From the NCBI RefSeq assembly GCF_021129215.1, contig NZ_JAJOLP010000001.1, forward strand, positions 1,736,001 to 1,800,000: a stretch of DNA of 64,000 nt, read 5' to 3'. A program made the position numbers and the translations under genes. The notes beneath the pieces were generated by a model. That model searched no databases and was not told the origin of the DNA. It saw only the letters and a list, made by a program, of their open reading frames with translations. The stretch's first letter is position 1; the number at the start of each line of letters is the position of its first letter. Positions 1 through 8,939 of the stretch are shown piece by piece. This DNA comes from Agromyces sp. S2-1-8. GTDB lineage: Bacteria > Actinomycetota > Actinomycetes > Actinomycetales > Microbacteriaceae.

Positions 1-626
1 TTCGCGCCCTTGAATCCCGGCAGGAACGAATGGTGGATGTTGATGCAGCGGCCCGCGAGGGCCTCGCACAGCTCGGGGGAGAGGATCTGCATGTACCGGG
101 CGAGCACGACGAGCTCGATGTCGTGCTCGTCGATCGCGGCGAGCACGCGCCGCTCGAACTCGGCCTTCTCGGCGGGGCTGGTGACCGCGGCCGACTCGAA
201 CGGGACCCCGTAGAAGTCGACGAGGTCGCGCAGCGTGCCGTGGTTCGAGAGCACGAGTGGGATCTCGACCGGCAGCTGCCCCGCACGCTGGCGGAACAGC
301 AGGTCGTTGACGCAGTGCCCGGCCGTCGAGGCGAGCACGAGCGTGCGCAGCGGCCGGCCGACCTCGTCGAGGTGCCACTGCATGCTCCAGCGCTCGGTCA
401 CCGGCGCGAGCGCGGCCTCGAAGTCGGCACGGGTGGCCGGCGACTCGACCTGCAACCGCATGAAGAAGCGGCCGGTGTCGAGGCTCGCGAACTGCTGGCT
501 CTCGGTGATGTTGCCGCCGGAGGCGACGATGGCACCTGAGATCGCGTGCACGATGCCCGGTCCGTCGACGCAGCTCAGGGTCACGACCCAGTGGTACAGG
601 CGTTCTGGCGCGGCATCCGTCGTCAT
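1..626 (-). CDS. purU: Formyltetrahydrofolate deformylase (3' end cut by window edge)
   Basis: Hydrolyses 10-formyl-tetrahydrofolate to formate and tetrahydrofolate in the cytoplasm, feeding formate to purine synthesis. The N-terminal ACT domain is visible (start MTTDAAPERL, then VDGPGIVHAISG), followed by the formyltransferase-like domain with the signature INIHHSFLPGFKGA, where the window cuts the gene. The ATG at 626-624 sits 6 nt after a -10-like TAATCT (638-633, minus strand), so the mRNA is probably leaderless. It stands alone; the next minus-strand gene upstream ends at 653. Assignment rests on the ACT plus formyltransferase order and the conserved catalytic-region motif. Only the C-terminal part is missing. 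Confidence 0.93.
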   Translation of the reverse strand, partial: MTTDAAPERLYHWVVTLSCVDGPGIVHAISGAIVASGGNITESQQFASLDTGRFFMRLQVESPATRADFEAALAPVTERWSMQWHLDEVGRPLRTLVLASTAGHCVNDLLFRQRAGQLPVEIPLVLSNHGTLRDLVDFYGVPFESAAVTSPAEKAEFERRVLAAIDEHDIELVVLARYMQILSPELCEALAGRCINIHHSFLPGFKGA

Positions 627-632
627 CCGCCC

Positions 633-638
633 AGATTA
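633..638 (-). promoter_or_regulatory. -10 box of a probable leaderless purU promoter
   Basis: TAATCT read on the minus strand ends 6 nt before the purU ATG. That spacing puts the transcription start at or next to the start codon, and no Shine-Dalgarno sequence fits. The -35 region is not convincing. Confidence 0.5.
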
Positions 639-652
639 CCGGGCGCGCGGCC

Positions 653-2573
653 TCAGCCGGCGCTCGGGGAGGCCGTGACCGGCTCGTCCTGGGAGGACGT
701 GGCCTGGCCGACGGGACCCACTCGGTCGCCGACGCGGTAGCGCACGGTCATCGACCGGAGCGACTCGGCGTCGTCGACGAGCCGGAAGCGCGCCGAACCG
801 CGTCGGTCGAGCGTGAACGTGTGCCACGTCGAGCCGTCGACGACGAGATCGGCGTCGGCGCCCGCGATCCCGTCACTCACGTCGATGCGCCAGAGGATGC
901 CCTTCCAGACGAAGAGCTTGAGCCTCGGCGGCGTCGCGAGGTGCACCGCGAACTCGGTCGGTTCGGACTGGTTGCCCGCCACGTCGACCTGCACGGCGCG
1001 GTAGACGGAATCGCCTGCAGGCACGCCGTCGAGGGTCAGCGACCAGGCGCCATCGGCGTCGGCGGTGGTCTGCCAGCCGCCCGCGGTCGAAGACGTCGCC
1101 GCGATTCGTGCGGCTCCGGCGCCGGCGCTCACCGTGACCGTCGCTCCGGGCTCGGCGGTGCCCGAGACGACGGGCTCGACGAGCCCCCCGCCGGTGTCCG
1201 GTTCGAAGACCTCGGGCGCCAGCGCCTCGGTGTCGATCGGCGTGGGCGTCGGCGTGGGCGTGGGCGTGGGCGTGGGCGTCGGCGTGGGGGTCGGCGTCGG
1301 CGTGGGGGCCGGCGTGGGCGACGGTGTCGGTGCGGGAGCCGGCGGCGTGGATCGCGCCTCGGTGTCGCCCGGCGCAGGGGCGGGGTCCGCGACGGCATCG
1401 TCGACGGGCGGAACCGGCGCCGACTCGTCGACGGGTGGGGGCGGTGCGGCGGGGGCCGGCGCCTCGGCTGCCTCGGGGGCTGCCGGCGGCTCGCCGACGG
1501 CGTCGTTCACGGGGGGCGGCGACGGGATCGTTCGTCGCGACCAGGCTCGGTGCGATGACGGCGATCGCGACGGCCGCCGCGGCGAGCACCAGTGCCCCCG
1601 CGCCGATCGCGACACCCGTGCCGACCGCGACCCCCGAGCCGGCGGCACCGGCCGAGCCCGCGGCTCCCGTCGACGACGCAGCACCAGAGGAACCGGCCGC
1701 GCTTGCCGCGCCCGCCGTCCCGGTCGACGCGGCGCCGGCTCCTGCAGCGCCCACGCCGCCGGCACCCATGGCGAGGGTCGTGACGGCCGTGCCCTGGGAC
1801 AGCCAGGCCGAATAGGCGGTCGCACCGCCGATGCCGGCCGCGAGCGGCAGCAGCACGAGCGCGAGGCGCGAACCGACCTCCCGGGCCTCGGCCGCCACGA
1901 TCGTGCAGCGGGCGCAGTCGTCGAGATGGGCCTCGAGCTTCGCCGTGTCGCGGGCGCGCAGCTTGCCGCGGGTGTACGTGCCGAGCCGATCGATCGTCCA
2001 GCGGCACTCTGGCTCGGTCGCGTTCTTGAGGTGCGCCTGGATCCACGCCTGGCGGAGACCCTCGCGCGCCCGGTACGCGAGCGCAGCCGTCGAGTTCGCG
2101 CTCATGCCGACGAGCGGAGCGATCTGCTGCGGCGTCATCCCCTCGACCTCGCTGTACCAGAGCACCTCCTGCCACCTGGTGGGCAAGGATCGGAAGGCCT
2201 GCGCCGTCGTCGAGCGGTCGAGCGCCTCGAGGGTCGCCGACTCGCTCGTCTCGGGGTCCTCGAACGACTCGAGGGTCTCGAGGTTCGTCTCGTGGCGTGC
2301 GCGGCCCCAGCTCGCGGCCGTGTTCCGGATGGTCGTGAACAGATACGGGCGGAACGCGGCCGTCGGGCCCTTGCCCGCGAGAATCGCGTCGTAGATGCGC
2401 GTGAACGACTCGGCGACGAGGTCGTCGGGATCGAGCGAGCTGTACGAGCGGGCGACGGTCCTGCCCGAGGCCGCATGCCGCTGCCAGAGCTCGCCGTACG
2501 CCGCGGAGTCGCCCCGGCGGGTGCGCTCGATGAGCGCCGCGTCGGCGGCATGGTCGGTGCGCACGGGGGGCAC
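653..2573 (-). CDS. ECF-type sigma factor fused to zinc finger, TM segments and extracellular Ig-like domain; apparent frameshift
   Basis: Predicted membrane-tethered RNA polymerase sigma factor. GTG start at 2573-2571 with AAGGAG six nt upstream. Sigma region 2 lies at about residues 20-75, region 4 at 130-180 (EGMTPQQIAPLVGMS), a zf-HC2-like anti-sigma motif follows (H216-x3-C220-x2-C223), then TM segments near 237-258 and 323-345 around an Ala/Gly-rich stretch. In the starting frame the sequence turns into arginine-rich nonsense after VATNDP. The other frame, joined across a run of six G on the plus strand (1511-1516), gives a Pro/Thr linker, a bacterial Ig-like domain (GTAEPGATVTV) and a beta-rich tail ending at 653. 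Losing one base of the run restores a single product of about 640 aa. Either an assembly error, phase variation or a broken gene. Sigma factors with fused anti-sigma, TM and extracellular parts are known in Actinobacteria; the signal sensed here is unknown. Confidence 0.75.
1226..1325 (-). repeat. Low-complexity Pro-Thr codon repeat
   Basis: Tandem hexanucleotide-like repeats (GTGGGC/GTCGGC on the plus strand) encode about 15 Pro-Thr pairs that link the membrane part of the sigma fusion to its extracellular Ig-like domain. A similar linker occurs in the chitinase near 44.5 kb. Confidence 0.85.
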
Positions 2574-3001
2574 GCGGCTCCTTCTGATCAGTGGGGTGCG
2601 GTCGGCGGATCGGGTCGTCACCCGCGGGCGCGAGTGGTGGCCCACCCGAGAGACGCGAGAACGGGCTGATCATGACGCGCCCGGGCGGATGTCACCAATT
2701 CCAGCAGATTTCTCCGGGAATCGCGTCATAGATCCGCATCGACCCCGTCTCATGGGGTGAGGGCGTGAGAATCGCCCTCCGAGAACCGCCGTCTCGGGGA
2801 CCCGAAGACCGAGACGGCCGCCGGGTACCCGCCGGCGGAGCAGCGGTCGCGCCGGGGGAGGCGCGTCGCTCGATCGGGCTGGGGTCCGGAGGCGATGGGG
2901 AACACGCCTCGGGGCCCCGCCCTCGCTCTCGACTGGCCCACCCTCTCTCGTCAGACGCGATCGGGAACAGGGCAGCGCTCAGGACTGCGCGCCCCCGGAG
3001 A
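2574..3001. other. Intergenic region upstream of the sigma gene
   Basis: 428 bases without a credible gene. It contains the ribosome binding site of the sigma gene, two perfect hairpins (2759-2779 with 7-bp arms GAGGGCG/CGCCCTC, and 2788-2818) and possible minus-strand promoter matches. A GGAATT followed about 19 nt later by CGTC resembles an ECF promoter but the spacing is long. TTGGTG-N18-CATGAT is a housekeeping-type alternative. Neither is decisive. Confidence 0.5.
2788..2818. terminator. Hairpin downstream of the amino-sugar operon
   Basis: Perfect 10-bp stem GCCGTCTCGG/CCGAGACGGC with an 11-nt loop, about 180 nt beyond the nagA stop. There is no T-tract, as is common in GC-rich actinobacteria, so terminator function is a guess. 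Confidence 0.35.
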
Positions 3002-4177
3002 TCAGACCAGCCGGACGCCGCCCGACCACACGGCCTGCACGTCGAGCTGCTCGCCGAGCAGCACCGCATCCGCCGCGTAGCCGCGATCGAGCCGGCCGAG
3101 GTCGTGCGCTCGGCCGATCGCCGCTGCGGGCACCATCGTGAGCGCCGCGATCGCCTGGTCGAACGGGATCCCGCACTCGACGACCGTGCGGCGGAGCGCC
3201 TCGTCGAGCGTGAGCGTCGAGCCGGCGATCGATCCGCCCTCGCGCAGGCGCGCGATGCCGTCGGCGACGACGACCTCGAGCGACCCCAGGACGTACTCGC
3301 CGTCGGCGGCGCCGGCCGCGGCCATCGCGTCCGTGATGAGGGCGACCCTGCCGGGGGCGCCCGAGAACGCGAGCCTCACGACGTCGGGGTGCACGTGCAC
3401 GCCGTCGTTGATGATCTCGAGGGTCACGTGGTCGGCGTGCATCGCCGCCACGACCGGCCCGGGGGCACGGTGGTGGATGCCTCGCATGCCGTTGAACGCG
3501 TGCGTCAGGATCGACGCCCCCGCATCGAACGCCGCGAGCGCCGTCGCGAAGTCGGCGCCCGTGTGCCCGACGGCGACGACGACCCCCGCATCGACGAACC
3601 GCGCGATCGCCGCGGCGGCGCCGTCGTGCTCGGGGGCGATGGTGATCTGGCGCAGCGTTCCGCCCGCGGCGGCGAGCAGCAGGTCGACCGCCCCGGTGTC
3701 GGGCGCACGCAGGAGCGCCGGGTCGTGCGCACCGCGGTACCCGTCGTCGAGGAACGGCCCTTCGAGATGCGAACCGAGCACCCGCGGGTCGCGCGCCGCG
3801 AACCGCGCGATCGAGGCGACCTGCTCGGCGAGCCGATCGACGGAAGCGGTCACGAGCGAGAGCACCGAGCGCGTCGTGCCGTGCGCGTTGTGCACCGCGA
3901 GGATGGCCTCGATCGCCTCGTCGCCCTCGTCGGCGGCGAAGCCGCCGGCGCCGTGGCAGTGCAGGTCGATGAACCCGGGTACGAGGAACCGCCCCGAGGC
4001 ATCCGTCACGCTCGTCGCCGGGTCGAGTGCAGCGCGCCATCCGTCGCCGAGCCCGCGCTCGGCGACGCGGCCGCCCTCGAACCGCACCCACGCGTCGGGG
4101 ACGCTGTCGAAGCCCGACACGAGGCGCGCCGAGTGGATGACGGTCGAAGCAGGCGAGGATTCGTCGGGGGTGCTCAC
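3002..4177 (-). CDS. nagA: N-acetylglucosamine/galactosamine-6-phosphate deacetylase
   Basis: Removes acetate from GlcNAc-6-P or GalNAc-6-P to give the amino-sugar 6-phosphate. The 391-aa amidohydrolase has the family metal and substrate motifs in order: HCHGAGG, HLEGPF, GHTGA, HAFNGMRGIHHRAPG and ITDAM. GTG start at 4177-4175 lies immediately after the TAG stop of the regulator upstream, so it is the last gene of a six-gene coupled operon. In a pathway with a SIS isomerase, PfkB kinase and GatY/KbaY-type aldolase the substrate may be GalNAc-6-P (AgaA role). Sequence alone does not separate the NagA and AgaA specificities. Confidence 0.9.
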   Translation of the reverse strand: MSTPDESSPASTVIHSARLVSGFDSVPDAWVRFEGGRVAERGLGDGWRAALDPATSVTDASGRFLVPGFIDLHCHGAGGFAADEGDEAIEAILAVHNAHGTTRSVLSLVTASVDRLAEQVASIARFAARDPRVLGSHLEGPFLDDGYRGAHDPALLRAPDTGAVDLLLAAAGGTLRQITIAPEHDGAAAAIARFVDAGVVVAVGHTGADFATALAAFDAGASILTHAFNGMRGIHHRAPGPVVAAMHADHVTLEIINDGVHVHPDVVRLAFSGAPGRVALITDAMAAAGAADGEYVLGSLEVVVADGIARLREGGSIAGSTLTLDEALRRTVVECGIPFDQAIAALTMVPAAAIGRAHDLGRLDRGYAADAVLLGEQLDVQAVWSGGVRLV

Positions 4178-4963
4178 CTAAGCAACGATAACGTCGTACC
4201 CGTGGTCGGCGAGACGGGCCAGCTGCTCCTCGGTGACCCCCGAATCGGTGATGATCGTCGAGAAGAGCCGCCGCGGTCCGATCGCCGCGAATGCCCGCTT
4301 GTCGAGCTTCGACGAGTCGGCGACGATCACGGGGTGCGTCGCGCGCGACGCCATCAGCGCGTTGACCGCCGCCTCCCGTTCGTCGTGCGAGGTCGGGCCG
4401 AGCGCCGGGTCGATGCCGTTGACCCCGATGAAGGCGTAGTCGAGCGTGACGCTGCCGAGCACCGCGTCGGTGTAGGCGCCGACGAGCTCGTACGAGCGCG
4501 CGTGCACGACGCCGCCCGTGACGACCGTCTTGATCTGGGGCCGGATCGCGAGCTGCATGGCGATGTTGATCGCGTTCGTCACGACGGTGAGGCTCGGGTC
4601 GGTCGCCGGCTCCATGATGTCGGCACGCGACATGAGCGCCTCGACGATCGCGGTCGCCGTCGTGCCGCCGCACAGCCCGATCACGGCGCCGCGCGGCACC
4701 ATCGCGCTCGCGGCCCGCGCGATCGCGGCCTTGGACTCGGGGTTCTGCTGGTTCTTGTACCGGATGGGAAGGTCGTACGCGACCGAATGCGCGACCGCGC
4801 CGCCACGGGTGCGGGTGAGCAGTTGCTGGCTCGCGAGCGCGTCGAGGTCGCGACGGGCGGTCGCGGGCGACACGTTCAGCCGTTCGACGATCTGCTCGAC
4901 CTCGACCTGCCCGCCGTCGGCGAGAAGATCGAGGACGGCGCTCAGCCGTTCCGCGCGATTCAT
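4178..4963 (-). CDS. DeoR/GlpR-family transcriptional regulator of the amino-sugar operon
   Basis: 261-aa DNA-binding repressor. The N-terminal DeoR winged helix (QIVERLNVSPATARRDLDAL, residues about 22-41) is followed by the sugar-phosphate-sensing domain with CGGTTATAIVEAL, VTGGVV and VADSSKLD. Such proteins usually repress sugar operons and release DNA on binding a phosphorylated intermediate. The ATG (4963-4961) overlaps the aldolase stop in ATGA and its own stop abuts nagA, so it is made together with the enzymes it presumably controls (AgaR-like role, inferred). Candidate operator repeats lie in the divergent region at 8.79 and 8.99 kb. Confidence 0.88.
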   Translation of the reverse strand: MNRAERLSAVLDLLADGGQVEVEQIVERLNVSPATARRDLDALASQQLLTRTRGGAVAHSVAYDLPIRYKNQQNPESKAAIARAASAMVPRGAVIGLCGGTTATAIVEALMSRADIMEPATDPSLTVVTNAINIAMQLAIRPQIKTVVTGGVVHARSYELVGAYTDAVLGSVTLDYAFIGVNGIDPALGPTSHDEREAAVNALMASRATHPVIVADSSKLDKRAFAAIGPRRLFSTIITDSGVTEEQLARLADHGYDVIVA

Positions 4964-5820
4964 CCGATCCCGTCCTTCCCGGCCCCGGCCGAGGCGAAGA
5001 GCCGCAGCATCCGGCCCGCTTCGATGCGCACCGCGTCGCGGCCCGCCGCGACGTACTTGCGAGAGTCTACGGCGGCGGGGTGCTCCGCGAGGAACTCCCG
5101 GATCGCCCCCGTGAACGCCTTGTTCAGGTGCGTCGACACGTTGATCTTGGTGAGGCCGGCGGCGATGCCGGCGACGATCGTCTCGTCGGGCACGCCCGAC
5201 GACCCGTGCAGCACGAGCGGCACCGGCACGGCGGCGTGCAGCCGGGCGATGAGCTCGAGGTCGAGCGCGGCGACGCGCTCGGTCATCGCGTGCGACGAGC
5301 CGACGGCCACCGCGAGCGCGTCGACGCCCGTCTCGGCGACGAAGCGGGCCGCCTCGTCGGGGTCGGTGCGGACGCCGGGGGCGTGCGCGCCGTCCTTTCC
5401 GCCGATCTCGCCGAGCTCGGCCTCGACGAGCACGCCGCGCGTCGCCGCTGCGGCGACGACCCGCTGCGTGGTCGCGACGTTGTCGGCGAAGTCGAGCTTC
5501 GCCCCGTCGTACATGACCGAGCCGAACCCGAGGTCGATCGCACGCAGCGCGAGCCCGGCGTCCTCCGCGTGGTCGAGGTGCACGGCGACCCGCGCCGTCG
5601 ACGCCTCGGCGACCGCGAGCGTGGCCCGTGCGATCGGTTCGAACGCGCCGTGGTAGTGCACGCAGTTCTCCGAGAGCTGCAGGATCACGGGCAGCCCGGT
5701 CTCCTCGGCGGCGCCCGCGAGCGCCTCTGCCGTCTCGAGGTGGAGCACGTTGAACGCGCCGACGCCCGTACCGGCGGCGGCCGCGGCCTCGAGGATGGTG
5801 CGGGTGGACGTGAGCGTCAT
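4960..5820 (-). CDS. Class II ketose-bisphosphate aldolase (GatY/KbaY type)
   Basis: 286-aa zinc aldolase expected to split tagatose-1,6-bisphosphate or fructose-1,6-bisphosphate into dihydroxyacetone phosphate and glyceraldehyde-3-phosphate. Visible family motifs are HLDHAED (catalytic Asp, zinc His), VEAELGEIGG, and LHGSSGVPDETI with the following GLTKINVSTHLN. Length matches the GatY/KbaY branch (about 285 aa). ATG at 5820-5818; its start overlaps the kinase stop and its TGA overlaps the regulator ATG. The neighbouring PfkB kinase and SIS isomerase favour tagatose-1,6-bisphosphate as substrate, which is an inference from context. Confidence 0.88.
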   Translation of the reverse strand: MTLTSTRTILEAAAAAGTGVGAFNVLHLETAEALAGAAEETGLPVILQLSENCVHYHGAFEPIARATLAVAEASTARVAVHLDHAEDAGLALRAIDLGFGSVMYDGAKLDFADNVATTQRVVAAAATRGVLVEAELGEIGGKDGAHAPGVRTDPDEAARFVAETGVDALAVAVGSSHAMTERVAALDLELIARLHAAVPVPLVLHGSSGVPDETIVAGIAAGLTKINVSTHLNKAFTGAIREFLAEHPAAVDSRKYVAAGRDAVRIEAGRMLRLFASAGAGKDGIG

Positions 5821-6812
5821 GCGGTGGCCTTCGGTTCGGAGGTGGAGAGCGGGGTCTCCGGGCCGCCGTCGATCTCGACGACGACCCGGGACTCGAGGCT
5901 CGCGTGCTCGGGCGAGAGCGCGCCGGCGAGCGGCATGAGCACGGCCGACGCCGACCACGCCGTGGCCCGGCGTGCGAGCGCGACGCGCGCCCCTTGCTCG
6001 GCCGGGTCGGTCGCGAGTGTCGGTGCGGCGGCGAGGGCCGCGGCGATCGCGGCGACGGCGGCGTCGCCGGCGCCGGTCGCGTTGCCGCGCAACGGCTCGG
6101 CGAGGCGGGCGCGGATGCCTCCGGCCTCCGCCGCGGCGACGACCATGAGCCCGTCGGAACCGAGCGAGACGACGACGAGGCGGGCACCGGCCTCGATGAG
6201 GACGCGGGCGCCCGCCATCGGGTCGGTGAGGCCGGTGACCTCGGCGAGTTCGTCGCGGTTGGGCTTCAGCACGGTCGCACCGGCACGGGCGGCCGCGACG
6301 AGCGCCGGGCCGCTCGTGTCGACGATGACGGCGGTGCCGGCTGCGACGAGCTCCGCCACGAGGGCCGCGAGATCGGCGGGGTCGAGCCCCGGCGGCAGGC
6401 TGCCCGAGACGGCGACGACCGAGGCCGTACGACCGAGCCGGGTGGCCTCGGCGAGGAACTGCGCGGACTCCGCGGCCTCGAGCGGGGCGCCGAGCTCGTT
6501 GAAGATCGTGGTCTCGCCGCTCGCCTCGTCGACGAACGCGAGGCTGCGCCGGGTCTCGCCCGCGACGGTCACGGTGCGGTGGGCGATGCCGCTGCGTTCG
6601 AGATCGGCGACGAGCCGGTCGCCGGCTGCGCCCCCGGCGGTCGTGAGCGCGAGCACGTCGTGGCCCTCATCGGCGAGCACGCGCGCGACGTTGAGGCCCT
6701 TGCCGCCCGCGCGCGAGACTCCCGCGGGCACACGGTGGGTCTCCCCGGGGCGCAGCGCGTCGACGTGCCAGGTGAGGTCTTCGGCGGGGTTCGCCGTCAC
6801 GGTGAGGATCAC
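5817..6812 (-). CDS. PfkB-family sugar-phosphate kinase (1-phosphofructokinase/tagatose-6-P kinase like)
   Basis: 331-aa ribokinase-fold kinase phosphorylating a ketohexose phosphate. It begins ILTVTANPAEDLTWHVD, has the N-terminal glycine motif GGKGLNVAR, and the C-terminal anion-hole/catalytic motif GNATGAGDAAVA. GTG start at 6812-6810 with a GAGGAG site; the start overlaps the stop of the ROK kinase (GTGA) and the stop overlaps the aldolase ATG. Placed between isomerase/kinase and aldolase it would make tagatose-1,6-bisphosphate, or fructose-1,6-bisphosphate from fructose-1-P. Confidence 0.88.
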   Translation of the reverse strand: MILTVTANPAEDLTWHVDALRPGETHRVPAGVSRAGGKGLNVARVLADEGHDVLALTTAGGAAGDRLVADLERSGIAHRTVTVAGETRRSLAFVDEASGETTIFNELGAPLEAAESAQFLAEATRLGRTASVVAVSGSLPPGLDPADLAALVAELVAAGTAVIVDTSGPALVAAARAGATVLKPNRDELAEVTGLTDPMAGARVLIEAGARLVVVSLGSDGLMVVAAAEAGGIRARLAEPLRGNATGAGDAAVAAIAAALAAAPTLATDPAEQGARVALARRATAWSASAVLMPLAGALSPEHASLESRVVVEIDGGPETPLSTSEPKATA

Positions 6813-7822
6813 GATGCCGTCTCCTCGCCGGGGTTTCGAGGCACCCGCGCGTCGTACTCCGAACCATGGGATGCCGCGAGGTCGCGCGCGGCGAGCGCCG
6901 TGCCGAGCAGGCCCGCATCGTCGCCGAGCGACGCGCGCACGAGCACGGGCCGCCGGTGGAAGCTCAGCAGCGCGTCGAGGCGGTCGCCCAGGGGGTCGAA
7001 CAGCGCCGGGCCGGCCTGCGACAGGCCGCCGCCGATGACCACGGCCTCGGGAGCGAGGTTCGCGACGAGTCGTGCGAGGGCCTGGGCCAGAGCCTCGATC
7101 GCGTCGTCCCAGATGCCGCGCGCGGTGGCGTCGCCGGCGCTCGCGGCAGCGAGCACCGCCCGTGCGCCCGCGACCGGCCGACCGGTCGCGGTGGCGTACC
7201 GGCGCGCGATCGCGCCGGCTGAGGCGATCGTCTCGAGGCATCCGATCGCCCCGCACGCGCAGCGTTCACCCGCCGGGTCGGCGAGCGAGTGCCCGAACTC
7301 CCCGGCGTAGCCGCCGCCGGCGTACGGACGTCCTCCGATCAGGATCGAACTCGCGATGCCCGTGCCGATCGCGAGCACGACGGCGTCGTCGTAGCCGCGC
7401 GCCGCGCCGAGCCGGTGCTCGGCGTCGCCCGCGGCGCGGACGTCGTGCCCGAAGGCGACCGGGAGGCCGAGCGCGCCCTCGGCGAGGTCGCGGATGGGCG
7501 CATCGCGCCAGCCGAGGTTCGACGAGAAGATGCCGATGCCGGCCACTTCGTCGACGAGCCCCGGAACACTGACGCCGACGGCGACCGGGACGACGCCGGG
7601 CGCGTCGGCGCGGAGCGCGTCGGCGAGCTCGGCGAACGATCGCGCGATCGCGCCGGCCGGGTCGTGCGCGTCGAGCGGCGTCGGCGTGCGGCGGAGCCCG
7701 AGCACCCGGCCCGAGGCATCCACGAGACCCGACTTGGTGTCGGTGCCGCCGACGTCGAATGCGAGCACGGCGGCGCCGGGACCCAGCGGAGCCGGGTCCT
7801 CCCTCATCGGCTCGGCGGTCAT
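6809..7822 (-). CDS. ROK-family sugar kinase
   Basis: 337-aa cytoplasmic kinase likely to phosphorylate imported GalNAc/GlcNAc at C6. The ATP-binding start is AVLAFDVGGTDTKSG and the ROK zinc signature is CACGAIGCLE. The phosphate-2 loop appears as AIGTGIASS. There is no N-terminal helix-turn-helix, so this is an enzyme rather than a NagC/Mlc-type repressor. ATG at 7822-7820 was preferred; a second ATG lies five codons later. It begins 4 nt after the stop of the SIS gene, consistent with coupled translation. Confidence 0.88.
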   Translation of the reverse strand: MTAEPMREDPAPLGPGAAVLAFDVGGTDTKSGLVDASGRVLGLRRTPTPLDAHDPAGAIARSFAELADALRADAPGVVPVAVGVSVPGLVDEVAGIGIFSSNLGWRDAPIRDLAEGALGLPVAFGHDVRAAGDAEHRLGAARGYDDAVVLAIGTGIASSILIGGRPYAGGGYAGEFGHSLADPAGERCACGAIGCLETIASAGAIARRYATATGRPVAGARAVLAAASAGDATARGIWDDAIEALAQALARLVANLAPEAVVIGGGLSQAGPALFDPLGDRLDALLSFHRRPVLVRASLGDDAGLLGTALAARDLAASHGSEYDARVPRNPGEETAS

Positions 7823-7826
7823 CGGG

Positions 7827-8732
7827 TCAGCCCTCGAGGATGACGGACCGCGTGAGGTTGCGGGGCTGGTCGGGGTCGAGCCCGCGGGCGAGCGCACGGG
7901 CGAGCGAGACGCGCTGCGCGCGCACGAGGTCGGCCATGGGGTCGAGCGTGCTCGTCTCGAACCGGGCGCCGGTCGCGGCCACATCGGCGGCGAGGCCCTC
8001 GGGCGCCTCGCCGAACTGCCAGGTCACCCGGCCGGGCGCGGCGATCGCGATCGGCCCGTGGCGGTATTCCATCGACGGGTACGACTCGGTCCACGACTGC
8101 GACGCCTCGCGCATCTTGAGCGCTGCCTCGTGGGCGAGGCCGACGCCCCAGCCGCGGCCCAGGAACGTGTACTGGTCCGCCTCGACGAGCGCGGGGTCGA
8201 GGTCGCTCGCGAGCGCACGCTCGGCATCGGCGATCGCGGGGGCGAGGTCCTCGCCGAGCGAGGCGCGGAACAGGGCGAGCGCCGTCGTCGCGAACCGGGT
8301 CTGCACGACCGACTGCTCGTCGGCGAACGGCAGGGTGATCGCGTCGTCGACGAGGCCGACGAGCGGCGACGAGGCGTCGCCGATGACCCCCACCGTGCGG
8401 ACCTCGCCGCGCAGCTCCTCGACGAGTTGCAGCACCTCGGTCGTGGTGCCGGAGCGCGTGAGGGCGACCACCGCGTCGTAGCCGCGGAGCGCGAACGCCT
8501 CGGAGGCGGCGAACGCGTCGGTCTCGCCGTGGCCGCCCGACTCGCGCAGCCACGCGTACGACTGCGCCATGAACCAGCTGGTTCCGCAGCCGACGACCGC
8601 GATGCGCTCGCCGCGCCGGGGGAGGCGCGACTGCTCGTCGCGCAGCTCGGCCGCGCGCGCCCACGTCTCGGGCTGCGAGGCGAGCTCGGCGGCCATGTGG
8701 GCGGCGGGGGCGGATGCGCTGGGCACGGTCAC
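7827..8732 (-). CDS. SIS-domain sugar-phosphate isomerase/deaminase (AgaS/GlmS-like)
   Basis: 301-aa protein with two sugar-isomerase domains. The first contains VVGCGTSWFMAQSYA and ALTRSGTTTEV; the second contains GRGWGVGLAHEAALKMREA and the ESYPSMEYRHGP active-site region typical of GlmS/AgaS/FrlB relatives. It lacks the glutaminase half of GlmS, so deamination/isomerisation of an amino-sugar phosphate (for example galactosamine-6-P to tagatose-6-P) is the best guess. GTG start at 8732-8730 follows GGAG in the leader; a downstream ATG (MAAELASQ) is an alternative. First gene of the minus-strand operon, facing the divergent transporter. Confidence 0.82.
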   Translation of the reverse strand: MTVPSASAPAAHMAAELASQPETWARAAELRDEQSRLPRRGERIAVVGCGTSWFMAQSYAWLRESGGHGETDAFAASEAFALRGYDAVVALTRSGTTTEVLQLVEELRGEVRTVGVIGDASSPLVGLVDDAITLPFADEQSVVQTRFATTALALFRASLGEDLAPAIADAERALASDLDPALVEADQYTFLGRGWGVGLAHEAALKMREASQSWTESYPSMEYRHGPIAIAAPGRVTWQFGEAPEGLAADVAATGARFETSTLDPMADLVRAQRVSLARALARGLDPDQPRNLTRSVILEG

Positions 8733-8786
8733 GGGATCTCCAGTCGGTGGGGCGGGCCCGGCGACGCAGGGCACTGACGCAGCAAT

Positions 8787-8806
8787 GATTGCAGATGACT
8801 GCAATC
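8787..8806. promoter_or_regulatory. Candidate repressor operator, 8-4-8 palindrome
   Basis: GATTGCAG-ATGA-CTGCAATC, 55-74 nt upstream of the SIS gene start. The half-site CTGCAAT recurs at 8994-9000 downstream of the transporter promoter, so one regulator could cover both directions. The DeoR protein of the operon is the obvious candidate, unproven. Confidence 0.5.
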
Positions 8807-8909
8807 CGTGTCCAGCGATCATTGAAAAGATCGTTTCCCATCACTACCCCGCAAACACGGGGTTTGTGAGGGATCTGAACAAAATCTGATAACAAATGGC
8901 TTCCGCGGC

Positions 8910-8939
8910 TTGACGGCCGTGAGGCATCCGGAATAGATT
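8910..8939 (+). promoter_or_regulatory. Promoter of the sugar-binding protein operon
   Basis: -35 TTGACG (8910-8915), 18-nt spacer, -10 TAGATT (8934-8939). Start of transcription is expected near 8946, leaving a leader of about 146 nt that carries a CTGCAAT operator half-site. Confidence 0.6.

Noticed and set aside
1511..1516. Programmed ribosomal frameshift in the sigma-factor gene
   Set aside because: The six-base run lacks a recognisable slippery heptamer with a downstream stimulatory structure at the right distance. Assembly error or slippage variation is simpler.
8866..8881. CRP/GlxR-like site TGTGAGGGATCTGAACA
   Set aside because: Only the left half-site fits TGTGA; the right half does not match TCACA, so no call is made.
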